From Nemopilema nomurai (Eukaryota; Cnidaria; Scyphozoa; Rhizostomeae; Rhizostomatidae), in assembly GCA_003864495.1 (NCBI GenBank), contig ML133427.1, positions 475,703-539,702 of the forward strand: a stretch of 64,000 nucleotides of DNA. The letters are read 5' to 3'. This document shows, in pieces, positions 1 through 13,946 of this stretch. The notes under the pieces were generated by a model that saw nothing but the letters and a program-made list of their open reading frames with translations, was not told the DNA's origin and searched no databases. Both the position numbers and the translations under genes were made by a program. The stretch's first letter is position 1. Every line of letters starts with the position of its first letter.

Positions 1-281
1 TCACATTATTGATAATATTGTTTTGCACTGTCTTCCCAGGAAAAGATCTTCCATGGGCATCTTTTATAAAATGCAAAACAATTGCTTTATAGAAAAAACT
101 GTTTTTATTATAGATTAGTTAAAGTAGCATTCTTGAATTCATTTGAGCATTTGAGCTTGAAGCAATAATTTCATATGGATTCTTTATTTATCTAAACCAA
201 TATTATTAATCAAATGTAGGCATATACAAACTTTACATGCATTTGTGATTATGAAAAAAATTAGTCTTTTCTCTCTCACAG
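1..281. other. Left-edge intron of the TMEM220-like gene
   Basis: This stretch precedes a 3' splice site (pyrimidine-rich tract and AG at 280-281) that opens the first visible exon of the plus-strand TMEM220-like gene. No upstream exon could be placed with a consistent phase, although an AG near 39 could be an acceptor. It is read as intron of a gene whose 5' part lies outside the window. Confidence 0.5.
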
Positions 282-1039
282 ATTTAAAGGCATTCAAAGT
301 TGTTGCAGTGTTTCAATTGTGCATCTGTCTGGCTGTCATTTCATACACTATTTATTCAGGGTTTAATGAGTTACTTAAACAAAAAGGAAATCTTTTTGGT
401 GCTGAAGAAGGAAGGTATATTGAGTAGTATTTGTAAAGAAATGTGCTGATTGTATTCCGCAAAAAAATTGAGCAAAACTTTCATTTTTTACTTTTTCTTA
501 CACCGTCAATAATCATGAAATATGAATAGAAGAAGCAACATTGTATTTAAGCGTTTAGGGCTTTATCATTTTCTAACATAATAAATCTTTAAAGGATTGC
601 TTGTTGAATGTCTTACAGAGAAGCTGGTGGTCTGGCAATAGTCATTGCTTGGCTTTCTTTGACTGTTTTGATCGACTCAAAAAGGTCAGTAAATATTAAC
701 TTATTCTTGGTATGACATTATTATTTTGGTCAGAAACACTATCTAACAAGACAAAGAATTCTGACCATAATGTAAAAAACTTTGTTGTTGTTGAAAACCA
801 AGTATTGTATGCATTCATTGATTGTAGATAAATTTAAACAGTTGATACTTCGAAGTATTTAACAAGTAGAAATAACTTTAAACTTCTTTTTTAGATTACA
901 AAGCATGAACCTCTTTGGTTGGCTCAAAATTATTACAATCACTGCAGCTCCATTCATATTTGTTGCCATATGGGCATTTACAACTGATTTACAAAATGTT
1001 CCAGAGCATTGCCGTACCATCATCAAAGGAGAGCATTGA
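282..1039 (+). CDS. TMEM220: TMEM220-like membrane protein, 3' exons (partial)
   Basis: Three exons join in phase: 282-414, 619-684 and 895-1039 (TGA at 1037-1039). The product is the C-terminal part of a small multi-pass membrane protein. A first hydrophobic segment (FKVVAVFQLCICLAVISY) is followed by the acidic EEGRE turn, then a segment with AGGLAIVIAWLSLTV, and a last segment (IITITAAPFIFVAIWAF) before a short tail ending QNVPEHCRTIIKGEH. The EEGRE(L/A)(S/G)GL turn and the Cys-(K/R)-T-(V/I)-I tail match the TMEM220 family as recalled; its function is not established. The 5' exons are outside the window. A paralogue lies at 13947-17320 on the other strand. The gene is convergent with the coiled-coil gene that ends at 1538. 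Confidence 0.75.
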
Positions 1040-1537
1040 GTAAGATGTTTATCAGGAGATATACTTCACAAAGGGAAAACGAAAAAGTTGCTACTAATTG
1101 AATTAGCTCATAAACACTCAAAGAGCTCCTTTTTGCTACCTCTTAACTTGGCAGGACTGAGACTGAACAAAGTCATGTTTCTAGTTCACAAGACTTTTTA
1201 ACTTCCACTATGGCACCATTAAAAACAATTACAAATACCATTTGGAGCACAAAGGAAGAAACATGGGTTAGATTGTGCAGAAGAAACAGAATTTATCTAT
1301 TCAATTTGCTGGCATTGTGTATAAAAGCTAGCAGTTTATTTATTTTGTTTAAGGCATAATCAGTTATGAACTGTGATATGTTTAAGTTGTGAAGATAAGC
1401 AAATTTTAGAAAAATCTACCAGCTTTTAATAATATTGTAAAATTAAGTAATATCTCTCCTTCTAAGGAGAGAAGCTAACAGTATTTAAGATAAGTCACAG
1501 TGTATATATATACATTGATTTGAATGAACGCAAACAT
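1040..1537. other. Convergent intergenic stretch
   Basis: About 500 bp between the stop of the plus-strand TMEM220-like gene and the stop of the minus-strand coiled-coil gene. It presumably holds both 3' UTRs. Nothing coding was seen. Confidence 0.6.
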
Positions 1538-4500
1538 TCATCTGTCATATGTATAAGACAGAAGCCTCTTCCATCGAGTTGCATAATTTTGATGGCAGAC
1601 ATCAAGCTGAAATAAAATTTTGGCAAGTTTAAAACAAACAAAACTTCTTCAACAAACTTTATCATAAATATCATCCCTGTTACAGGTTGATATGCTCTAA
1701 AAGGTTTTGAATATTTTGTGTCATTAATTCCAGAGCGCCTATTAACATGCAAGGAGTTTGGTAAAATACTTATAACAAACCTGATCCAAAATTTGTCCAT
1801 ACACATCAGATGCATTCTGGGCTTTCTGTTCAAATTCTTGTCTTTCCAGTGAAATCTTAAAAAAGGTGTTAAGTTGTTTTAAACTTTAAGAATAAATGAT
1901 CTTTATTAGAATGTTGGTGTATTTGTTTAAATAAATTTGTAAAGAAAAGGAGATATGGTGCTCTCAATATTCAAGTTCTCAAAGAAAAAGACTTGGATCC
2001 AGTTGTGCTACAAATTGACAGAGATACTTGATTCAAAACCTCAAAAATAGGTCTCTAGTGACAGAACTCTTTTATTGACTGTCACTAAAATTAGCAGGTT
2101 ATTGTGCATGATAATACAATAATTATCATTTACCAGTTCAGAAATTTCTTCTGTTTCCAGCTCAATCTTTGCCAAAGAGTCCTTTATCATTCCCTCCAGC
2201 TCAGTCTTCATTGATGACATTTTCCTATTAAGATTGTAGAGTAAGGAGGAGGATAATCCATTTTTAGTTGAACCAAGTATTTCAAAGAACATAACTTGCA
2301 TCTAGATATGCTAATATGGTACACACTTGGGACTTGGTACAAAATATTTACATCGCTGGATAATTGAGTTAGAATTATTATCAATGTTCCTTAAAATAAC
2401 TGATTTGGCTAGAATTGAAATTTATATATAAAAGGGCTGCTTATGCAACTTGACATTTCATATGAAAAACAGGTGTAAGGCTTAAATTTATCCTATCAGT
2501 CCATATATTTTTGTCACCACAACAATATTCTATACTATTGTAGAAAAGAAAACTTTTACTTTGTAGATAAATTTATTTTAAGTAATATTATTTTGGTTGT
2601 AGTAACAAATAGTGTCCCCTATCAGCACAGTACGCTAAATACATAGACACTTTAATAAATAAATAATAATAATAAAGAGCTTAAGGTAAGACTTGGGTAC
2701 CCACTTGCGTTCTAAGATTGCCAGTTCATTGGTGGCTGAAAGACGCTTGCGACTTTGTAGTTGAATCCTTGTAAGTCGGTCACGCCTCGAGTTGAACTGC
2801 CGTCGCATATTCTGATGGGGTAAACAAGAAAAGACTGGTGTTGCTAAAACTGACCGAAATCAACTGCATATACTCAGGGAAAGATACGTAGGACTGACAA
2901 AGGAATCCTCATAACTGCCTTTACAAACAAGTAGCTATAGACTTAAATGTCAATAATTAAAGGTGGAGTCGAAATATGTATAACGTCAAGGCTCTGAAAG
3001 GAATGCCAATGAAGTACTTTGTTGATATCGTTTACTTTAAGATAAGCTATACTTGTTGATTTTATATTTGCATTAACAAATGCGTCACCCAATACCAACA
3101 CTGACAGATATAAGCAAATATCCCGATGAAAACGATTTTTCTTAAGAGAATTTGCCAAACTTTTCGGTTCCTGTTTCTTTTGATGCATTTAGAAATCGGT
3201 GCCTTTCGTCAAGGTAAATCATTAAGAGATATTCGTTTTTAAATATCTATCTGAAATAGTTTAGCGCTGTTTGAGACACTGGGGCAGAATATTCATCTGG
3301 CTCAAGAGGCAAGCTCGTTACGGAAAGTCCGCTTCCTTGTAGAATATGGACTAGTCAGATTATCGTCCTAATGACCATATTGATTTAAGCTTCAATTTCG
3401 TGGTTTGCAGTCTTGGATATTTGTCGTATCAGCAAGTCCCTGATGCTTTGCTCTCCTCACAATAACCAATAGGGCAAACAATGGTATCACTATAATAGTT
3501 TATCCAAATGCGACTTTTCCTGTTCTTAATTCTTAACCAATATGCAGAAATGGTGAGTAGGAGCAATAAAAGCCTTTAATTGTATATAAAGCAGGAAGAA
3601 AGTGTTAAGAAGCACTCCTTTGATACGAAATGTTCATTTAGAAGGTTAGGGAACTGACACCGAATTACATTAGTGTGTCGTTGGATTCTTCGCCAATAGT
3701 GAACAAAATTTGGTGCAATTCGGCATTTCAGAAAATGAACTCGATCACTTTGCGACCTTTGCTTAAACAGTATTAACGACCTCTGCTGAAACACTCTTTA
3801 CGACCTCACAAAATTATCATCTTTTAGAAACAAACCTGTATCTGAGCCGCCACATCTTGACACCCCTGTTCAAGTGCACAAACTTTGTCTTTGAACGTTT
3901 CCAGATCCTTGACTTTCTCCCTAAACAAGATGTTGACACTTTTTTAAAGGTTATAAAGGCGCTGATTTGCATTTCACTCCTCGTTTCTACAGTGCACTTG
4001 ATTCTCAGAAAATATAAATTCACAAAGGGAGAAAATTTCTCTTTAATCGTAACATCCAAAAAGAATGAAAATCAGCCAAATGTTGATGAAAATCTGCTCG
4101 ATGAAATCAGGCCAAATTTTTTGTTCCCGATTGAATAATGCTGTTTTAGAGAACAGGGTTAAAAAGTAAGTTTACAGATTGCATAAGGTTAGGTTAACAA
4201 CTTACCCATTCTTAACCACAAGATCGTCGAAACCTGACATTAATTTCAAAGCAGATTTTGAGTCCTAGAAATTAGAAAATTGGAGGTGTAAATAGGTATT
4301 ACAGGGGTTTAGTGACAGCACAAAAATCTGTCGACATGCGCTAAAAGGAAAGTGAGAATTTTTTATCTATTTCGAGACGGAATTAAACGCACAAATTCCG
4401 TCCAGAACCCAGTACTTTAAGATCAATAGACTTCAAATAATGAACACCAAAGAATGAAGAAGGTTATCGTGAACTTAGCTACAGATCGAAAGTTGCATGG

Positions 4501-7500
4501 CAGGGTGCGTTAAAGTTGATTGGTACTTAGATTTGCAGAGTCCAGAAAAAATTATAATCTTCCTTCGGCTACAATTCTTGCAATTCAAACCCTCCTCATT
4601 ACAAAATTAATTTTCACTAATAAGCCTTCCTCAAGTATGTAATTAACAAGTGAAGCCTTCGTCCGCTCCCAGCCATGGAGCCGTCAATTTTCCTCGGCTC
4701 TGTTGCTTTGTTCAATCAAAACTCTTCAATGCAAGGATACCTCACTTTTACATGGACAGTAGATGCCAAGTGGCAATGAGGCAAAAGTGTTGTTTGTTTT
4801 GCTTTACAAAGACTTATGGTGATTTGGACAACACAATATGGCAACATGCTTGTAATTCTATTCAGTATTCCACGTGATACTGCTTATGAAATCAAGAATT
4901 CAAAGGGAACCCAATGCAACTGTAAACAAGCAAAACTAATGATAGCAAGGACTCATTCGAGAGATGATAAACAGCGGATCCAGAATCAATCGACCAACCA
5001 TCAGACTATTTCCATCCTCATGTCTATTTGCTGCTCGCCCTACTTTGCAGTGATGCCCTACTGACTGATCAGCATGCATCAAATCTTAAGCTATGTCTAT
5101 TAATCCACCCGTCAGTCGATTAGGCATTTCTATGTTCAAGTACAAGCCCTACAGACCTCATCCAGCTGCTGAAGTTGTACCCGTTTGTAGTGAAGCTTGT
5201 TCAACAGACTGGTGCGTTCCATGGCGACTGGGGTCTTTTCGTTCCATTCGTCTTCCACTTTCAAAATATCCTGGATACATTTTCATAAAAGATTGAAAGC
5301 AAGGAAGAAAGATTCCATAAACGAAATGGATAATGACAAAACCTTCCTAGATTCTGGTAGCAACGAGGCTGATTGATAACAGTGTATGTCGAATAAGGAG
5401 ATGATTTGTAACTAGGATAGATTTCAACTGAACATATCCAGGTACGGATGACAATATCAAATTGACTTATCAATCCTGATTACCGTATACAATCACGATT
5501 CTACACCCAATTATGACTACATAATAAACAATGTGGGCTTGAAGTCAGATCAGTAACAAAGCATCAAATTCCGATTAGGATTGAGATCAACATTACACAA
5601 TCCAGATTTAGACGCCAAGAGATATGCAGGATAGTAAATCCTGATTAGATATCAAGTGATCGACACAGCATCCAATTCAAGCGCCCTTACATCAACTACT
5701 AGAAAGAGAAATACAACCCTTAAGCGTATAAGACATATTCCCTTTAGTAACAATCACTTTAAAGGTTTAGATAAAGAAAGAGTATGCATAATAAAAAATG
5801 ATGTTATGTTGTATTAATGGGATATTACTATGGTATTTAACTTGAGCCTTGCATTGAAATTTAAAACCTTAACTCTTCGTAACTTCTCAGCAGAGCATAT
5901 TAATAGTAATAAGTCCATTCATTCTCACCAAGATAATCTTTTTATCCTCCAGTTGCCTTTGATCTTCTTCAAATTCTTTCCTATTTTCACTCTTAAATAG
6001 AATTAGAGGACTACCAATAAGAAACATGCACAACCAAGACTTGCTATTTTAAATTCACGGACAATCTCCGATTATATCTGGCTGGTCATACGTTACAAGA
6101 GGAAAACCCTTAGTTAAGCTTGAAGATATGGTTGGAATATTGACAGTAAAAATAGATCATTCAAAAGTAGAAAAAAATATGGAAACAAACTTAGATTCCA
6201 AGACAATAAAATATCTGTGAAACGATAAATCAAAATTTAAACGGAGTTGTCGTGAAAAAACTGTAAAAGAAGCAAACTTAAAGAGATATCACTAAAATTT
6301 GGAAATGAAGGAAGAAGTAAATTTCACCATAGCTAGAAATAGCTGAACCAGTTTTTGCACACTTGAAGAACTTTTTAACATGCAAACTTCGGAAAATGGC
6401 CAAAAGCTGACATGATAAATAGCTAGTTGTGGATCAAAAATACTAGAGGGTGATGAGAAGAGCGCACGATTGGTTGTAATCAACCAGAGTTTTAGAGTCT
6501 GTCTTCATTTCAATGGAAAATCCCATTCTTTGGAGACAGTCTTTTCCCTTGGGCTCTTCGTAAAGTTCGGTGTTAAGTAACGTTGATTGGTCAATTTTAA
6601 TTTAGTAAGAGAAATGACGAGAGATCTAGCACCTGCATGGCTGTGAGATCGTTCAGTCTTGTTCTCCAAGCTTCAGCTTCGGGTTTCAACTGCAAAAGAA
6701 ATCAGAAGCCGGATAACTCCAAAGTAGCTACATTATTGACCGCAAAAAAGGTTATTGGAACGCGAACTGTGAACGACAATAAATGCAACAGGATATCACT
6801 ACGGTAGCAATTCCAACAAGCTTTCTCGTGTATAATGAGGCTATGCTATGAAGTGCCTCAGCAAAGCAAGCTACACATTATTCCTTGATTCTTTAAATAT
6901 TTTGTCTCTGCAAATTGCATCAAAAAATTACCTTTGACATCCCAGTACTCTGCTCTGAAATCCTTATTCTAGAATGGCAGAATAACAAGACTTTATCAAT
7001 AGCCGACAAAAACTAGAAGGTGCAATAAATACGACAAAATATATAGAAAACTGATCTCTGATGTAGAAACCATGAATTCTAAACAAAATTGCTTCGCTAG
7101 ATTTCTTCTGCTGCAGTGAAATGTTTTGCAACCACCATCCCAGAAGTCGTGCTGTTGTCTCTCTAAATACGCACCATGTGACTGGAAATTCCAATACAAA
7201 CATGGTAGCAGAAAGTGACTTTTGATAAGCCACGGGGAAACATTGCACACTGTCGACAAAATGAAAGTAGCTCACTTGACGTCTTCATTTCGCTGGATCA
7301 GCTCATCTCTGTGTGACAACAGTTCCACTCTCCTCTGCTCATATTCTAACTGTTGAAAGGAAGCAATGCTCATTATTCGACTTTGGCTTTCAACAGTCCG
7401 GCCTCAAATTTGTGACCTTTCCATCAATCATGCCCTTTCAGTTCAAAGTTCAATATCTGCAGTTCACGCTTCAATACTATAGAAATGCATTTCCTCCTCT

Positions 7501-10500
7501 TAAATGAGAAAAGGTAGATGCACGTATAAAAATAGCGATTTAAATCAAACCATATCATTTTCCACGATAGGTTTTCTTCGAATATCTGTTCAGGACTTTC
7601 CAAAGGCAACAAATACAGTGGCTCTTTTTGCTATTTAATTATTATCTAAAGTTTCACTCACGTAACGTCTAAATGAAAATGCAAAATAAAGCACCACCCA
7701 CAAAACATTACAAAAACACAAACCTCAGGATCCAACTTAAGCTACTTTTCTAAAGCTTGAGTTTGTTATTTCGCCGTCATTGACTATTTACGTTTCTCGA
7801 ATTAAGAAAATGAACTGTGACACTGCACTATCTTGATAAATGTACTAATTCTTTTATGTGTACTTCCCATTCCCATACAAATACACTTCCCCTTCTTTTA
7901 TTCTTAACTTGTTTTTCCATCTGTAATGCAATTGACAGTGGGAACTAGATGAACATGTGTCTTTTCCCACTGTGTATGGTATATTCAATGTATATTGTAT
8001 TTTGTTCTAGTTAGTTTATGATTTATTTGTGCATAAAAAATGTATTAACGATTAATGAAGGAAAACTGTAAGCAACCTTCAAAAACATGTAGAGAAATTT
8101 ACTTTGTCCCTGCATGACTTTGTCGCTGAATACTCGACAATTGCAACAAGATGCCTTTTATTTCCATAGGAAGAATATACTTCTTTAAGCAACTCACAGC
8201 ATAATTTACGGACTCTTCCACAATATCCTGCTTTGAAAGAACATGCCTTGTGTAGTTCACCAAAGAGCTAAAATGAAATTGCAGTGCACATCAGCAATGA
8301 TTTGAAAAGTGTTAAGCAGATCTGCAAAAATGTGCTGAAAACTGCAAGATCAGACAGAGCATGTTTGAATCTGTCATGCTAGCAAATTATTTTCAGGTGA
8401 ACATTCCAAAACAAGATAGCCACAGAGGGCTGAGATACAAAGGGAAAGCAAAGTTGGTTGCAAATCCACCCTGTAGAATATGGCTTTGATGGTTTACAAG
8501 TAAAACACTTTTTTTTGATGAATAAATATCTAACACTCTACTGCTGGGCAGAACATACACACTCTCCATTGCAACTAGCTGTTTGTTTACTCAGAATTTC
8601 TTTGTATACAAAATTCTGATGCAAAATTGTAGTTTTGCTGCTTTACAATGACTTGATATTTCAACTTTTATATGTGTTGGCCAATGCACAGCAGCTAAAA
8701 ACTATTTATTCATACTGAGCTTAAAAGACATCAAACTCTAAGCCGAGAGCTGTCTTATTTGTGACACAGCAAAAATATATACATTTATTAAAATGCGTAG
8801 GTGAAAACCTGAGCAGTCTGTGTGTCCGTTTTGGCTCTAAAAAGAAACAACATAGATGATGGTTTATAGAAAGTTGTCATATAGAAATGCTTTGTGATAT
8901 GTGAGAGAAGACAAGATTGTCACTTTGAGCAGAAATGGCACATAAAGAAAGGACAACATTTATTATCAGCCTTCATAACAAAAAGAGCTAAAGATTTCAC
9001 TTGTTTTATTTATTTTTATTTAATTCATAGAAACAGCTTTGCAATCATTATGATGCATCTTGTTATAATTAAAATATCTGGATTAGAGTCAAAACTAAGC
9101 ACAGGATATTAATTTGTTGATAGGATAAAAGATCCCTAATTATATCACTCTCCATTTTAATACACTGAGATTTGAGAATTTCAACAGAGATGGGGTGAGT
9201 GTTAAAAACTCTAAAATGTCAAGAAATAGGGTCTTATGTACACCACAACAATTTATCTTAATTTACCTTTTTCAGGTAGTAAAACTAGTTAAAACAATTT
9301 ATCTTAATATATCTTTCTCAGGTTGTAAAACTGCAAGAATAGAAGAATATATAAGTGTATGTAAACAAGTGTAAAAAGACTCACTGGGATTAACTAGATC
9401 ACGCATGCCAAAACTACTGATGAAACATGAATGAAAAATTCTGGTCCTAAATGAGGAGGAACAGATTAGGGTTATGATTGATAAAATGACTTGTATGATG
9501 CAGATTCCAAGTAAAAAACTCACTTGATGGTCTGTAGTGACTCGTTTGGCTACTTTTCATTGTCACACCATGTCATGCTGACACATCTTTTCTTGCTCCT
9601 AAGCCTAGACTGTTCCACCCCCATTACATTACCATTTCATCATCCACTCTCATCCGTTGGCCGCAAATTTATTTTCAGAATAATCAATACAAATATAATT
9701 GCAAATTTCAGTCAGTCAGTCAGAGTCACATTCATAGAATACAACAGGCAATGCGTCATCTCTCTCTCTTGGCTCTGTGTACTCTGCACGTTTAATAAGA
9801 CAAATCTGGCTCGGATTGTCCATAGAAGTTGAGCAACGCAGTCAGCAGAAACACCAATTGAATTGTTTCTACAGGTCTACCAAACAGCAGGCCAACCCTT
9901 TGGCCCTAATCAACTGCATCAACACTTGTGCAAACCTTATTAATCCTAAATTGTTTGACATTTTGTGTTGTACATTTGGCTTGCATTTTTATCTTTATCA
10001 TCAAATTTTCTGTACCAATACTAAGACAGGGTGCAGAATTTCAAACTATGGTCTCAAAGTAACCTTATAATTTTATACCCAGAGTTACATAACAGAGATC
10101 TTTAGTTGGGAAGAAAAGCAAAATCAGAAGGCATGGTCTTTACTTACAGTGCACGACACAAAATGGACAGGAGCATGGCATCTTCATAAAGGCAGCCATC
10201 TTTGATACGCTCTGCTAACACTTGAAAGGGAGCCTTGATTGCAAAATAAGGTTAAAGTAAAACATGTGTAAACTTCAAAGTTTCAAGGTGAGACATTTAC
10301 CCTGCTGGGTAACTTAAATTTCATGGCAATTTTGACTTGCATAGAACAGCAAAATGCTTTCAATTCATCAGCCTACGTCAGTAAAAATGTTCAAAGCAAA
10401 ACTGGCTTTGAACTTCACAACTGCATATGTAGAATTGGCACGACACGAAATTCAATAGCTCAAGCATGTATTCCAAAAAATAAGCAGCAGGTTTAAGAAG

Positions 10501-12524
10501 CTAAGTTGTCCTATGAAGCCTTTCATTGGAAATTGAGGTCCAATCTGTAAATGAACCTTTTTGTAATCTTAATAATGGGAAATGGTCTTGCATAGCAACT
10601 AGATTGATTCTATATATATATACAATTTGGGAACTAAAAATCAATGATGCATTAAACTACCATTTTACCTGACTAATCTGCTCTGATGCTCTTTCAAATA
10701 GAGAAAAAAGCAATGCTTTGTATATCTCAATCACCTTATCAGACTAGAAAAGAAGATATAACTTATATCATTGAGGAAACATATATATATAGCAACACAA
10801 AGAAAGGCAAAATAATAAGAAGTGTATGTTTGTTACTTATAAAAAGAGCATGTTTGGAAGAATTCTAATAATGAACAAAAACAGTCACGAGTTTAAAAAG
10901 CAAATCATTAGCTTTAATGTTTGTAAGAAAACCGGAAGAAACACAACCAATTTGGGCAAAATAAAGTAAGCATGATTATTTTGAATGCTACTTGGCATCA
11001 TTTAGCTTCCCCCACCATATTTAGTTTTTCAATATCCTCAAGTGAAAAAAATCTTGTTGAAGCACATGTTGGGTCTTATATAGAATTCTAAAAAAGGAAT
11101 ATGCTGACCATAAGCTTGTGTTTGGGGCTTTATTGAAACTATTTTAGAGGATGGTGCAGATCCTATAAGGATCAGAATGGGTCTTCCTAAAAGATCCTGT
11201 AAGGACTAGATTCCTATTAGTTGATGGGAATCAGGGGTGGAAAATTTTTCTTTCTTTCTGGGACCGCAGTTCAGAAAGCAAATATCTTCTGCACCGTACA
11301 GCACAGAAAATTGCCATGTAAAGTGCCATGAATTTCTATGGTTTGATATCACATAGTTTGTTCTGTTTTCTGTTCATTCAATCATAGATTCAGTTAAGAA
11401 CTTCCCTGTCTTACATGGTGCTTTTTCTCAACTACCTCATGTTATCATTGTGAATATGGGTTTACTCTATAAAATGTCATCAAAACTGGTCAAAGGTTGT
11501 TGCCTAATGCAGGATTTTTACAGAAGAGCTAATTCTATAGTGCAGAAGCAAAACTGAAACAATTTGATTCTTGAATCCTTTATCTGTCACACAGGCTCTT
11601 AATTTCTAGTATGGTTGCTTAATCATTGCTTGCTGAATAACTGACCTTTTCATATCATATATTTCTTTCTGCTTCTGTTGATTCTTTCCAACTGAAATTT
11701 TAGTATCTTTCTACATGAATTCGGATTTCTGCTTTTTTTTTATTTCTGGGAGCCAAAATATTTTCTGGGACCAAGGTCCAGTGGTCCGATTTTCAACCCC
11801 TGATGGGAATATGAATATTTTGATGTGCTTCAGGTGCAATTCTTTCTGCCTGCAACAACTATTCACTTAGCTATCCTAACAGGGCCTAGAAACATCTCTT
11901 TTGAAGCTAGTAAAATGTTGCATGGAGGTATGAAAAGAGTGACTACACAGTGTGTGTATTTTGTGCCATTGTTTATGTATTTTGCAAGATGTATATATCT
12001 TTCACATGTTGATGACAACGGGGGGACAATAAATTTTTTGTAGACTGAGGTTTTTCATGTCCTACAGAACCGTTTTAAAGCTTATAATAGGGGGTTAATG
12101 TCTAATGTTAAGGTCTTTATCATTTGGGTTCAATTCGAGTAAACTTCGTCGAAGTTCGACTGATATTTTAATAGAAATGAATGTCATCTCCAAGTAATAA
12201 AATAAGTATTGGCGATTTCTGACTGGCTACCAAAAAAGTTATAATACATTGGGAATGGAGCTGAAATACTGCCCTCTCGTCCTCTGTGGTAGCCTAGCTA
12301 GGACTATATTGAAACCTTTTTAGGCCATGTCTCATGACTGTGGCGAAAGCCTATTCTTCGCGCACGTTACTTCAAAACCACATTAATATTTATCATACCG
12401 TGATTTTCTTCAGGTCTTCAACAGAAACAGCTACATTTCCATCAGAAACATCGGCAATAGCTGCGACAATAGTTTCATATTCCATTAACGGAATGGTACA
12501 ATCACCTTCGTTTGCCATCGCCAT
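1538..12524 (-). CDS. Long coiled-coil protein, possibly Nuf2-like kinetochore protein
   Basis: Exons on the minus strand: 12524-12399 (ATG, MAMANEG...), 10743-10669, 10372-10301, 10233-10148 and 8267-8103, which join in phase; then 7349-7276, 6689-6633, 5991-5929, 4264-4206, 3920-3836, 2811-2705, 2224-2134, 1855-1781 and 1606-1538 (TGA). Exons from 6689 to the stop are phase-consistent. One or more joins between 8103 and 6689 remain unsolved. The N-terminal ~175 residues are helical and globular; the rest is strongly heptad-like coiled coil rich in Glu, Lys and Arg. The block RRDRLTRIQLQSRKR resembles the Nuf2 coiled coil, and the start (IPLMEYETIVAAI ... VEDLKK ... VIEIYKALL) resembles the Nuf2 calponin-homology head. 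The exons at 10.4-8.1 kb do not match Nuf2 well. Nuf2 would be an Ndc80-complex subunit binding microtubules at kinetochores; this identity is tentative. A hAT miniature element lies in intron 1. Confidence 0.55.
9248..9332. repeat. Imperfect direct duplication, ~46-bp period
   Basis: Two adjacent copies (9248-9286 and 9294-9332) of a 39-bp AT-rich segment starting ACAATTTATCTTAAT differ at a few positions. They lie in an intron of the coiled-coil gene. Confidence 0.7.
11232..11802. mobile_element. hAT-type miniature transposon, 571 bp
   Basis: The ends are inverted repeats: the left end begins CAGGGGTGGAAAAT and the reverse complement of the right end begins CAGGGGTTGAAAAT. The element is flanked by a perfect 8-bp direct repeat, ATGGGAAT, at 11224-11231 and 11803-11810. 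Short CAG...-type terminal inverted repeats with an 8-bp target duplication are the hallmark of the hAT superfamily. No transposase reading frame is present, so it is non-autonomous. It sits in the first intron of the minus-strand coiled-coil gene (between exons 12524-12399 and 10743-10669). Confidence 0.85.
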
Positions 12525-13946
12525 CTTTGAGTTTGGCGCCGAAATAATTCAACTGACCTGAGGCTCCTCCACAGTTATCACGAACCGGCTCCTCAAAATA
12601 ATGCTGACATCTTGTCATAGATATGACAAGTAGAAACTTTGAATTAAGTGAATTAAGATTCATGAGTTTTCCTTCTATTTTCGCTTAAATGCTTCAATTT
12701 TTCGTAATAAACCAATAATCGTTAAGTATCAAATTAGTTTTAAAAGTTTGAAAAGTAGTGTTGTAGTCCTTCAAAAAGGGCCCTGATGAGCACAAGCTGG
12801 TATTACATTTATTTTTGTGCGAATGCGTGAAAAGTCAAAAAAACTGTGCGCGTGAATCACAGCAACAATGGGGGTCTCTACGTGCTTCTATCAAACGAAT
12901 TCATTTGCTGTACCATCAATCTCTTTCCCTCGCGCAAAAATAGGACAACAATTGAAAAAAATCACTTATGATCTGAAATGATTTCGGAATATAAACAAAC
13001 ATGGAACTATGTTCATGTCCACCCACCAATGCTTGCTAAATGTTTCATTAACATAATAACCTTATATCATAAATAAGCTACACTTCATCGAAAACATAAC
13101 TGTATGATACATTACTGCAAACGATGAATCTAGTACTAAATATATCAAATTACAGTACCCAAATGTACAGCATTTATAAGATGCATAGCTGCGTAAATTG
13201 CTTAACGAGTTCAAAAGCTGTTGCTATTCTCCAGCACTAATTTGAAACCTTTTTTGAAACTTCCGTTGCTTATAAGTTTGGCAAAGCTTATATTGGCAAT
13301 GGTAAACCATTATGTTAATGTATCGAAATTTTAACGCCAAGAACTTTGAATAATCAACAAAACATCTAAAAAGTCAAAAAAAATGAGAGTTAGCGAGTAT
13401 GTCTCCGGCTCAATATCAAATATAAGAGGGAGCCCGTAGGCAACTTCTCAGGAGCCCCAAGAAGAGAAGAATATTCACTCTTGTATCTCTTGCTTAGGGA
13501 TAAACAATGCCGGTTTAACTTTCTGGCAGTGTTCATCCATTCCATTATAGCAAATGTGTCCTTCGTAATTATATTCTTTTTTAATCTTGGTTACAACTTA
13601 ACCCTGGGAAATTCTTACTTATTAAAGTCTCGCAATATTTGGCAAAAAATGAGGATTTGGGGAACGAATTCTCCTTGGCTTTTGAGTCGAGATTGCTTAA
13701 CGCCCTTTGATTTCTTACTCTCTGGGTATGTGCAAGGAAAAAGCAATACCACAATCTTTCATATTCTGCCAGAAAAAAGCAGCTTAGAACTCTATCTTTC
13801 AGTATAATACATAGTTCTCGTATGCACGTGAAAGTATATTCATTTGACATCATTACGAGGTTGGCAAGAGCGCTGTGGGGATGCCAATGACCTTGAAACC
13901 AGGACTCTTGTCATCCTCCAGGATTCCCCTTTTCAGTTTTTCAAAG
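12525..13946. other. Intergenic, probable promoter region of the coiled-coil gene
   Basis: This 1.4-kb stretch lies between the stop of the second TMEM220-like gene and the ATG of the coiled-coil gene, both on the minus strand. Short open frames on both strands here lack splice support and family likeness. No repeat or element with clear ends was seen. Confidence 0.5.
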
